DNA of 64,000 bases, from assembly GCF_036543075.1 (NCBI RefSeq), contig NZ_JAZHPF010000002.1, positions 186,001-250,000 of the forward strand. The letters run 5' to 3'. The DNA comes from Deinococcus sp. YIM 134068. GTDB lineage: Bacteria > Deinococcota > Deinococci > Deinococcales > Deinococcaceae. How positions within the stretch are numbered: the first letter of the stretch is position 1; every line of letters begins with the position of its first letter. The position numbers and the translations under genes are program-made. The notes beneath the pieces were generated by a model. The model was not told the DNA's origin. It saw only the letters and a list, made by a program, of their open reading frames with translations, and ran no database searches. Shown piece by piece: positions 21,246 through 28,149 of the stretch.

Positions 21246-22130
21246 TCAGGTCCCGCTCCGGCGTGCCCGCCAGAAGATCAGCAGCGTGACGAGCAGGCAC
21301 TGGAGGGCGAGGGTGAGCGCGATGGTGCTGCCGTAGCCGTACTCGCCATAGGTGAACGAGGTCTTGTACATGTACAGCGTCAGGGGCGTGGTGGCCGTGC
21401 CCGGTCCGCCGTTCGTCAGCGCCAGGATGGAGTCGAAGACCTTCAGCGTCCCGTTGAGGCTGAAGATCAGGGACGCGACGGTGATGGGCGCGAGCAGCGG
21501 CAGCACCACGAAGCGGGCGAGCGTCCAGCCCTGCGCCCCGTCGAGCCGGGCGGCCTCGATGGTCTCCTCTGGAATATCGACAAGTCCGGTGAAGAGCAGG
21601 ATCGCGTAGAAGCCCATCGCCTTCCAGATGTCCATGACGCCGATGATCCAGAAGGCGCTCGACCCCTGCCCCAGCCACGCCTGCACCGCACTCTCCAAGC
21701 CGACCGCGCTCAGCAGGCTATTCACCAGGCCGTACTGCGGGGCGATGGCGAAGAGCTTGACGAACATCTGCGCGACGGCGACGGTGGGCAGCACGACGGG
21801 CAGGAACACCAGCGTGCGGACGAGCACCGACGACTTCTTGAGATAGAAGGCGTACAGCAGCGCCAGCGCGAGGCCGAAGATCACCTGCCCGGCGGAGACG
21901 AACAGCGCGTATTTGGTGCCGAACCACAGCGCCTTCCAGAAGGTCGGGTCCTCCAACAGCCGCAGATAGTTGCTTACGCCGACGAACTTGAATCCGGCGA
22001 TGGGCGAGCCTTCGTACACGGTGTAGCCCAGCGACCAGAGAATCGGGACGAGGACCACCAGCGCGTACAGCAGCAGGGCCGGGCCGACGAAGACGAGCAC
22101 CGCCCGCCAGTCACGGAGCGTTCTTTCCAT
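21246..22130 (-). CDS. Sugar ABC transporter permease, MalF/UgpA type
   Basis: CUT1-family inner-membrane permease of 294 residues with six helices, starting MERTLRDWRAVLVFVGPALL. The EAA loop is EETIEAARLDGAQGWTLARF. The downstream GTLKVFDSILALTNGGPG is a typical MalF/UgpA segment. An AGGAGAAGG site precedes the ATG. It follows the binding-protein gene by 75 bp and pairs with the MalG-like subunit to form the channel of a rhamnoside importer. The ATP-hydrolysing subunit must be supplied from elsewhere, as with shared MsmX-type ATPases in other bacteria. Confidence 0.92.
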   Translation of the reverse strand: MERTLRDWRAVLVFVGPALLLYALVVLVPILWSLGYTVYEGSPIAGFKFVGVSNYLRLLEDPTFWKALWFGTKYALFVSAGQVIFGLALALLYAFYLKKSSVLVRTLVFLPVVLPTVAVAQMFVKLFAIAPQYGLVNSLLSAVGLESAVQAWLGQGSSAFWIIGVMDIWKAMGFYAILLFTGLVDIPEETIEAARLDGAQGWTLARFVVLPLLAPITVASLIFSLNGTLKVFDSILALTNGGPGTATTPLTLYMYKTSFTYGEYGYGSTIALTLALQCLLVTLLIFWRARRSGT

Positions 22131-22205
22131 TGCCTTCTCCTGGGTGCCTCCCCCGGTGGGGAGGGGCGGCTGGCCCCCACCACAAGGACCAGCCGGGCCG
22201 GGGCC

Positions 22206-23474
22206 TCAGCGCAGCGCGGACTGCAACTGCTGGAGGTAGTCCTGCGGGCTGAGGTCGCCCGTCACGAGGGGCTGCACGTTGTCGGTCGCCACGGAGGTCG
22301 CCTTCGGGCTGAAGTACCCCTCGAACCACAGGTAGCCGTTCTTGGCCGTGTCCAGCCGCTGCTGCACGAGCCTCGTCAGGGCGGGGACGTTGGCGGGCGT
22401 CTTCGTCACCTTGAAGCCGGTGATGCGGCCCTGCTCGGCGAGCGCGCGGTCGCCGTAGTTGGAGAAGACGGACTTCATCCAGTTGCCGAGCGCGGCGTCG
22501 TACTGCTTGGCATTGACCGCCACGCCCAGCCCCGTGTTCACCGACCAGTCGGCCAGGGTGCCCTTGCCCCCCTTCACGGTCGGGAAGTTGAAGAAGCCGA
22601 TGTTCTGCGCGCCGATCTTGTTCTGCGCCCTGTCGTTGAAGTTGGCGAGGACCCAGCTTCCCATGTAGAACATCGCCGCCTTGCCCTGGAGGAAGGTGTC
22701 CACCGCCGTCTGGTAGTCCACGGTGGTCACGCCCCGCCCGAAGTAGCCCTTCTTGCCGAGGTCCTGCACGGCGGTCACGGCCTCCACGAAGCCCGCGTCC
22801 GTCACCTTCAAAGTCCCGGCCTTCACCCGGTCCATCACGTCGGGGCCGTACTTGCGGGCCACATAGCCGCCGATCAATCGGGTCAGCGGCCACTTCTGCT
22901 CCCCGGAGGCGGCGAAGGGCTGGATGCCCTTTTTCTGGAAGGCGTCGGCGGCCTTTACCAGGTCGTCCCAGGTTCTCGGCTCCTTGAGGCCGTTTTGCGC
23001 GAAGAGCTGCTTGTTGTACCAGAAACCCTCGATGTTCAGCTCCAGCGGCAGCGAAACGAGCTTGCCGCCCGCCACCTTCTTGTTGAGCTGCACGGCGACC
23101 GGGTTGAGCTTGTTGTAGATGCCGAGTTGCTTGAAGGTCTGCTCCAGGTCCACGACCTGTCCCCTCGCGTTGAGCTGTTGCAGCAGGCTGGGCTGGTCGA
23201 TGGAGAACAGCGTCGGGAGGCTGCCGCTCGCCGCGAGAAGCTGGAGCTTCTGCGAGAGGTCCGTCTGGGGCGCGTTCTGGTACTGCACCCTCACGCCGGG
23301 ATTGGCCCGCGTGTACGCCTGCGAGAGCTGGAGGAGGGTCGCCGTGTACCCCTCGGTCTGCGTCTGGGGCGTGAGGTACGTGATGTTCTTGTTGCCCTGC
23401 GCCCCAGCGGTGGACACGACGACGCCGAGCACGAGAAGGGCGGAGAGGGAGGCGAAACGTGCGGGCTTGTTCAT
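22206..23474 (-). CDS. Sugar ABC transporter substrate-binding protein (SBP_bac_1)
   Basis: Extracytoplasmic binding protein of 422 residues. The first 25 residues form a signal peptide (MNKPARFASLSALLVLGVVV then STAGAQ) without a lipobox Cys. The mature fold is family 1: ITYLTPQTQTEGYTATLLQL at the start, EGFWYNKQLFAQNGLKEPRT near 130, and GKAAMFYMGSWVLANF near 260. An AGGAGTCCCC site precedes the ATG. It is the first transporter gene after the ROK repressor. The ligand, probably a rhamnose-containing glycoside, is inferred from the GH78 gene in the same run. Confidence 0.92.
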   Translation of the reverse strand: MNKPARFASLSALLVLGVVVSTAGAQGNKNITYLTPQTQTEGYTATLLQLSQAYTRANPGVRVQYQNAPQTDLSQKLQLLAASGSLPTLFSIDQPSLLQQLNARGQVVDLEQTFKQLGIYNKLNPVAVQLNKKVAGGKLVSLPLELNIEGFWYNKQLFAQNGLKEPRTWDDLVKAADAFQKKGIQPFAASGEQKWPLTRLIGGYVARKYGPDVMDRVKAGTLKVTDAGFVEAVTAVQDLGKKGYFGRGVTTVDYQTAVDTFLQGKAAMFYMGSWVLANFNDRAQNKIGAQNIGFFNFPTVKGGKGTLADWSVNTGLGVAVNAKQYDAALGNWMKSVFSNYGDRALAEQGRITGFKVTKTPANVPALTRLVQQRLDTAKNGYLWFEGYFSPKATSVATDNVQPLVTGDLSPQDYLQQLQSALR

Positions 23475-23502
23475 GGGGACTCCTGGGGGGAGGGGAAGGC
23501 GA

Positions 23503-23572
23503 GAAGTGATGAGAGTTGAGTGGTGAGGGATGAGGCGGGGCTGATGACTGGCGACTGGCGACTCACACCTCA
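23503..23572. repeat. Heptamer-period repeat of ten units
   Basis: Ten consecutive 7-mers with TGA or CGA near fixed phase: GAAGTGA, TGAGAGT, TGAGTGG, TGAGGGA, TGAGGCG, GGGCTGA, TGACTGG, CGACTGG, CGACTCA, CACCTCA. The array fills almost the whole gap between the ROK and binding-protein genes and runs into the ROK stop codon. Confidence 0.7.
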
Positions 23573-24793
23573 CGGAGCAGGACTCACGGCTTCCCCCTTT
23601 GCAATCGCCCCGGTCTCGAAGGCGCTCGCCACGGCGAGACTGGCGGCACCGCGCACCCAGGGGGTGAAGTGGCCCTCCTCCCACGGCACGACGACGACGG
23701 GGAGGTGGTCGGCGAGTCCGTCGAAGGTATGGGCGTGCAACGTTTCGCGCAGGGGGCCGAAGTAGCTCTCGCCGAACTCGGCCCCCTCGCCGCCGATGAC
23801 GACGAGTTCGGGATTCAGGGCATTGACGAGGTAGGAGAGGTGGGTACCGAGCAATCGGCCCGCCGTGCCCAGCACCTCCCGCGCGCCCGCGTGTCCGCCG
23901 TCCGCGAGGGCCGCGAGGTCCCGGCGACCCAGGCCCGCGTGTTCGGGGTGACGCCCGGTAAAGTCCCGGAGGACGGCCCGCTCGTCGGTGTAGGTGCCCA
24001 GGCAGCCCCGGCGACCGCAGCCGCAGGGCCTCCCCCCCGGCACGGCGACGTTGTGCCCGAACTCGCCCGCGCCGCCCTCACGGCCCCGGTAGACCTCGCC
24101 GTTCAGGACGAAGGCCCCGCCCACCCCGTACCCCACCGCGACGACGAGGAAGTGGCGGGCGTGCTTGCCGTGCCCGAACAGCCGCTCGGCGGCGGCGAAG
24201 GCGTTCACATCGTTGTCCACCCAGGTCGGCAGCCCGGTCTGCCCGGTCACGAGGCGGGCGAGGGGCACGTTCTCCCACCCCAACTTCACGCCGCGGACGG
24301 CGGTGCCGCTCGCCGCGTCGATCACGCCCGAGAGGCCGATGCCGACGCCGATCACGCGCCCCGGCCCCACCCCCGCCTGACGCGCGAGGGTCTTGCACAG
24401 CCGCCCGACCTGCACGGCGACCTCGCCCGGCGTGGTGCCGCTCAGGGCCTCCGTGCGGTGGGCGAGCACCCGCGTCGAGAGGTCGGTCAGCACGGCCTCG
24501 ATCTCGCCGCGCTCCTCGCTGAGCTTCATCCCGGCGGCGGCGTGCGCCCCGTAATCGATGTCGAGGTAGATCGGGCGTCTCCCTCCGCTCGCCCCCGCCG
24601 CGCCCACGCTCCGCTCCACGAGCAATCGGTCGGCGATGAGTTCGGCGGTCACGCCCGAGATGGACGCCCCGCTCAGGCCCGTGAGGTCGGCGAGTTGCGT
24701 GCGGCTGGTCGGCCCCAGGCGGCGGATATGGTTGAGCACATTCCGGCGATTGAGCGCCCGCAGCACGCTTGGGTCCCCCTTACCTGAACTCAC
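23570..24793 (-). CDS. ROK-family transcriptional repressor
   Basis: XylR/NagC-type regulator of 407 residues. An N-terminal winged helix (residues about 8-65, RRNVLNHIRRLGPTSRTQLA) precedes the ROK sugar-kinase-like fold. The zinc site is CGCGRRGCLG near residue 265 with the preceding GEFGHNVAV; the Glu usual after GCL is Gly here. The GTG at 24793 is preferred: it follows GGGGGTGAGAGC at good spacing, and the vegetative promoter at 24837-24865 starts transcription between it and the longer upstream frame. It heads the rhamnoside locus and probably represses it until the sugar binds; the inducer is inferred. Confidence 0.88.
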   Translation of the reverse strand: MSSGKGDPSVLRALNRRNVLNHIRRLGPTSRTQLADLTGLSGASISGVTAELIADRLLVERSVGAAGASGGRRPIYLDIDYGAHAAAGMKLSEERGEIEAVLTDLSTRVLAHRTEALSGTTPGEVAVQVGRLCKTLARQAGVGPGRVIGVGIGLSGVIDAASGTAVRGVKLGWENVPLARLVTGQTGLPTWVDNDVNAFAAAERLFGHGKHARHFLVVAVGYGVGGAFVLNGEVYRGREGGAGEFGHNVAVPGGRPCGCGRRGCLGTYTDERAVLRDFTGRHPEHAGLGRRDLAALADGGHAGAREVLGTAGRLLGTHLSYLVNALNPELVVIGGEGAEFGESYFGPLRETLHAHTFDGLADHLPVVVVPWEEGHFTPWVRGAASLAVASAFETGAIAKGEAVSPAP

Positions 24794-24836
24794 GCTCTCA
24801 CCCCCTGTTGGTTCGTTTACGTTGTGAAGTAACCGG

Positions 24837-24865
24837 AGTGTAACCTTAAGATCAGCTGAAGTCAA
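24837..24865 (-). promoter_or_regulatory. Promoter of the ROK repressor / rhamnoside operon
   Basis: On the minus strand: TTGACT (24865-24860), 17-nt spacer, TACACT (24842-24837). Two direct copies of GTAACC on the plus strand (24829-24834 and 24839-24844) flank and overlap the -10, making them candidate operator elements. Confidence 0.7.
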
Positions 24866-25221
24866 CACCGAGAAGTGAGAATCGGTGGGCTTGATGTGAG
24901 GTTGTGGGTGAGGTGGGGCGCTGGCGTCGGGGCGCGGGTGGGAGCGGAGAACCCTGGCTTTACGGGCGCGCTCCTGAGACTCCCTGGTGTTCCCAGTCGG
25001 GCGGCTCATTCGGGTCTTCTGCCCTTTCTGCCCTGCGCGCGAGACTGGGCGGGTGAGGAGGCAACGCTTCCCCTGCGCCCTTTGCCGCCCACGTGGTTCC
25101 TCGCAGACCCGTTCCGCTGGAAGCTGGCCGCTGGCCGCTGGCCGCCTTCCCGGTCCCAGCCCTACCGTCCACTCACCCGAACATCACACCCCCACTCTCC
25201 GAGGAAGTCATAAAGAGTGGG
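24866..25221. other. Gap between ROK promoter and response-regulator promoter
   Basis: About 355 bp with no supported gene. It contains a heptamer array at 25116-25150 (GCTGGAA, then three GCTGGCC, then GCCTTCC). Open frames here are short and lack start signals. Confidence 0.5.
25116..25150. repeat. Heptamer-period repeat, GCTGGAA/GCTGGCC family
   Basis: Units are GCTGGAA, GCTGGCC, GCTGGCC, GCTGGCC, GCCTTCC. The same two units occur at 53093-53113 and, inverted, at 49828-49848. Confidence 0.75.
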
Positions 25222-25257
25222 ACCTGTCCGGGTTCTGTGACAGGTGGGGGGTAGAAT
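25222..25257 (+). promoter_or_regulatory. -10 box and palindromic operator upstream of the response regulator
   Basis: TAGAAT (25252-25257) ends 8 nt before the ATG of a 17-codon leader ORF. Just upstream ACCTGTC (25222-25228) and GACAGGT (25239-25245) form a perfect 7-bp inverted repeat, 10 nt apart, covering the position of the -35. Regulator binding here is inferred. Confidence 0.55.
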
Positions 25258-25265
25258 CGTTGTCC

Positions 25266-25319
25266 ATGAGGTCCCGTCTTCCAGCCGCCCACCACACGGG
25301 GGAAGGTGCGCGGCCATGA
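25266..25319 (+). CDS. Leaderless 17-codon upstream ORF coupled to the response regulator
   Basis: The ATG at 25266 lies 8 nt after a TAGAAT -10 box, so the message would start at or next to it. The frame encodes MRSRLPAAHHTGEGARP and ends in TGA at 25317-25319, overlapping the response-regulator ATG (25316) as ATGA. The arrangement predicts translational coupling. I see no similarity to a known leader peptide. Confidence 0.5.
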   Translation: MRSRLPAAHHTGEGARP

Positions 25320-25753
25320 GGTCCATTCAGATTCTGCTCGTGGAGGACAACGCCGCCGACATCCTGCTCACGGAGGAGGCGTTCAGCGAGGCGGAGTTTC
25401 CCCACACGCTGCACCTCGCCCGCGACGGGGTGGAGGCGCTGGCGTTCCTGCGGCGGGAGGGCGAACACCTGGGTGCCCCGCACCCGGACGTGATCCTGCT
25501 CGACCTGAACATGCCGCGCATGGGTGGGCTGGAACTGCTCGATGTCCTCAAGGTCCACGACGAACTGCGCCACATCCCCGTCATCGTCCTGACGACCTCG
25601 CGCGCCGAACAGGACATCTGGCGCAGCTACCACCTGCACGCCAACGCCTATATCCCCAAGCCCGTGGCCCTCGGCGAGTTCGTGGAGGTCATCCGCTCCT
25701 TCGGGGCCTTCTGGTTCGGCACGGCGGCCCTGCCCCCCGACCGTCAGCCCTGA
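25316..25753 (+). CDS. Rcp1-type single-domain response regulator
   Basis: CheY-like receiver of 145 residues with no output domain. Acidic pocket residues lie in LLVEDNAAD (Glu10, Asp11), the phospho-acceptor is Asp63 in DVILLDLNMPRMGG, and the switch residues are Thr in VIVLTTSRAEQD and Lys in YIPKPV. The sequence SRAEQDIWRSYHLHANAY is typical of the Rcp1 class that partners phytochrome-like kinases. The ATG overlaps a leader ORF and has a GGGGAAGG site. The kinase-like protein at 32623-33948 is the nearest candidate partner, but it lacks the phospho-acceptor His, so another kinase may be needed. Confidence 0.92.
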   Translation: MRSIQILLVEDNAADILLTEEAFSEAEFPHTLHLARDGVEALAFLRREGEHLGAPHPDVILLDLNMPRMGGLELLDVLKVHDELRHIPVIVLTTSRAEQDIWRSYHLHANAYIPKPVALGEFVEVIRSFGAFWFGTAALPPDRQP

Positions 25754-25807
25754 ACCTGAGCGCAGGCGAAAACGGGAGCCTCACGTGTGGACGGCGCGAC
25801 CCGCCGC

Positions 25808-25839
25808 TCAGGGTGAGTTCATCCGGCTCGTCACCCTGA
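25808..25839. other. Hairpin between convergent genes
   Basis: TCAGGGTGA (25808-25816) and TCACCCTGA (25831-25839) are exact reverse complements with a 14-nt loop. The hairpin sits between the response-regulator and aldo/keto-reductase stop codons. No T-run is present, so terminator function is only possible. Confidence 0.5.
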
Positions 25840-25895
25840 CCCGGACTGGTGCCGCTTTGCTGGCGCTCGGCATGACGGTACGGTTGCGCTCCGCC

Positions 25896-26822
25896 TCAAG
25901 GCAGGACGTTGCCCGCCGCACGGTAGATGGCGTACCACTCCTCCCGCGAGAGGTGGACCTCGCTCGCCCGGCAGCAGTCCTTGAGACGTTCCACATTCAT
26001 GGTCCCCGTGACGGGCTGCATCCGCGCCGGGTGGCGCAGCAGCCACGCCATGGCGATGGTCGTGTTGCTCACGCCGTGATTTGCCGCCACCTCGTCGATC
26101 TGCGCGTTGAGTTCGGGGAACTTCGGGTTGTCGAGGAAGACGCCCTCGAAGAAGCCGTACTGGAAGGGCGACCACGGCTGGACCGTGATGTCGTGCAGGC
26201 GGCAGTAGTCGAGGACGCCACCGTCACGGTTCACGGCGGCGTCGTTCTCCATGTTCACGTTGAGGCCGCCCGTGATCATCGTGGCGTTCGTGATGCTGAG
26301 CTGGAGCTGGTTGGCGACGAGGGGCTGGCGGACGTACTTCCTCAGCAGGTCGATCTGCCGGGGGTGCTGGTTGGAGACGCCGAAGTGGCGGACCCTGCCG
26401 GAGCTGTGCAGTTCGTCGAAGGCCGCCGCCACCTCCTCCGGCTCCACGAGGGCGTCGGGGCGGTGCAGCAGCAGGATGTCGAGGTAGTCGGTCCTCAGCC
26501 GCCGCAGGATGCCGTCCACGGAGGCCAGGATGTGTTCGCGCGAGAAGTCGAACATGCCCTGCCGGATGCCGCACTTCGATTGCAGGATGATCCCCTCACG
26601 CACGCGGGGACTCATGCCGATGGCGTCGGCGAATATCTCCTCGCACGTTCCCCCGCCGTAGATGTCGGCGTGATCGAAGAAGGTCGCGCCCTCGCCCATC
26701 GCCGATTGCACGAAACGTTCCGCCCCGGCGCGGTCGAGGGAATTGATTCGCATACACCCAACCGCGATCACCGGCACGTCGAGGTCACTGGTTCCGAGCT
26801 TGATTGTTCTCACGGCAGCCAT
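25896..26822 (-). CDS. Aldo/keto reductase, YdhF-like
   Basis: NAD(P)H-dependent TIM-barrel reductase of 308 residues. The tetrad is Asp and Tyr in FFDHADIYGGG, Lys in LQSKCGIRQG, and His in LLLHRPDALV. The segment VQPWSPFQYGFFEGVFLD matches the YdhF-type subgroup. The ATG at 26822 is preceded by GGTGGAGA. It lies inside the signalling island, converging on the response regulator and with 96 bp to the upstream CheB gene. The physiological substrate is unknown, and no functional link to its neighbours is evident. Confidence 0.9.
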   Translation of the reverse strand: MAAVRTIKLGTSDLDVPVIAVGCMRINSLDRAGAERFVQSAMGEGATFFDHADIYGGGTCEEIFADAIGMSPRVREGIILQSKCGIRQGMFDFSREHILASVDGILRRLRTDYLDILLLHRPDALVEPEEVAAAFDELHSSGRVRHFGVSNQHPRQIDLLRKYVRQPLVANQLQLSITNATMITGGLNVNMENDAAVNRDGGVLDYCRLHDITVQPWSPFQYGFFEGVFLDNPKFPELNAQIDEVAANHGVSNTTIAMAWLLRHPARMQPVTGTMNVERLKDCCRASEVHLSREEWYAIYRAAGNVLP

Positions 26823-26918
26823 TCTCCACCACTCTCCACCGCCGGGGGTGAACACCGCCTACCGAGAGTCTTCCGGGAGGCCGGGCCGAGGCCTGGGGCG
26901 GCCTGCGGGGGCGTGTGC

Positions 26919-27950
26919 TCAGCCAGCCGTCCGCGTCCGCAGGGTGACGCCCCGCAGCATCCGGGCACGCTCCCTCGCCTCGGCGGTCTCGGCGCGCAGG
27001 GACCGGGCCTCGTCGGGCTGGTCGGCGGCCTCGAAGTGCCTGCCGAGGTGTTCGAGGAGCATCACGTCCTCGTCGAGCGCCCGGACGGCCTGCCACAGCG
27101 ACGTTTCGATGGAGTGCCGGACCTCCGAGAGCAGGGTGGCCGCCGTGTAGGCGTGGCCGGTGTGGCAGCGGTAGCGGGTGGTGCCGCCCTCGCGGAGCTG
27201 GACGAGGACCCCGTGGCACTCCGGGCAGGTGAAGGGGGAGAGCGGCCCCTGGTTGAGGATGCCCGACTCGAAGGCATTGTCCTCCGAGGCGATGCCCACC
27301 TCCAGCTCTATTCTCCGCAGGTCGTCGGCGTTCATGGTCGTCCTTCCCTCACCCTCGTCGGGTCGCGGGGCGACCGCCCAGGCATTCAGGCGGGGGCCGA
27401 TCTCGCGGGCGGGGAGGATGTCGTCCACCTCGACCTGACGCGCGGCGCTCAGGGGCATCTCGGGGTACTCGGCCTCCTCCGGGTGCTGGACGATGGCCGC
27501 GCCGCCCAGATGCTTGATGCTCCACAGGCCCGAGGCACCGTCGTCCTGCATCCCCGAGAGCAGCACCCCGGCCACCCCCGGCCCCCGGTGGTACGCCGCC
27601 GAGCGGAACAGCACGTCGATGCTCGGGCGCGACCGGTTCTCGCGCGGGCCACGGGTCAGGCGCAGGCCGCCCTCGCCCAGGAGGAGGTGGTGGTCGGGGG
27701 GGGCCACGTAGATGCGGCCCGGCTGCGGCACCTCGCCGTCGCGGGCGTGGGTGGCGGGCAGCGGCCCGGCCCGGCCCAGGAGGTCCGGCAGGACGCTGGG
27801 CTGGTCGGGCGGGATGTGGACCACCACGAGCAACGTGGCCGGAAGGTCGCCCCGCAGCCGCTCCACGATCCCCAGCAGGGCCGGAAGCGCCCCGGCAGAC
27901 CCCCCGATGACCACCACGGGCGGGAGCGACGAGATCGGGGCGTGGGTCAC
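26919..27950 (-). CDS. Stand-alone CheB methylesterase with C-terminal Cys/His module
   Basis: Protein of 343 residues. Residues about 10-190 form a CheB catalytic domain with the triad: Ser in IGGSAGALPA, His in VVHIPPDQPS, Asp in LSGMQDDGASG. There is no receiver domain, so activity is not controlled by phosphorylation in cis. After a linker, about 240-270 carries CPECHG and RCHTGHAYT, a likely zinc-binding pair, followed by helices. The start is GTG, with TAGCGT 9 nt upstream. The paralogue at 31359-32387 has the same architecture. In the absence of chemoreceptors nearby, the target is unknown; it may act on a non-chemotaxis signalling protein. Confidence 0.88.
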   Translation of the reverse strand: MTHAPISSLPPVVVIGGSAGALPALLGIVERLRGDLPATLLVVVHIPPDQPSVLPDLLGRAGPLPATHARDGEVPQPGRIYVAPPDHHLLLGEGGLRLTRGPRENRSRPSIDVLFRSAAYHRGPGVAGVLLSGMQDDGASGLWSIKHLGGAAIVQHPEEAEYPEMPLSAARQVEVDDILPAREIGPRLNAWAVAPRPDEGEGRTTMNADDLRRIELEVGIASEDNAFESGILNQGPLSPFTCPECHGVLVQLREGGTTRYRCHTGHAYTAATLLSEVRHSIETSLWQAVRALDEDVMLLEHLGRHFEAADQPDEARSLRAETAEARERARMLRGVTLRTRTAG

Positions 27951-28149
27951 GGTCCACCGACGCTACGCCTCCGGGCCATGCGTCACAACCGCGACGGGCG
28001 GCGGCCTCAAGGCATGGTGAAGGCGGAGCTGGTAGGGAGGCGCTGATGAGGAGGGGCAGGCGCGGCCCCTCACCCGCCGGGCGCTAGACTGCCCCCGAAG
28101 ACTGCCGCCGAAGCCCGCCCCTGCGCCCCTCCCTGCGGAGACCCACGTC

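Noticed and set aside
20322..23519. 1065-codon plus-strand frame across the sugar ABC genes
   Set aside because: Antisense to three convincing transporter genes; composition is typical of a GC-rich shadow frame.
23503..23572. Heptamer array as a CRISPR array
   Set aside because: Units are 7 nt with no spacers and no cas genes are present.
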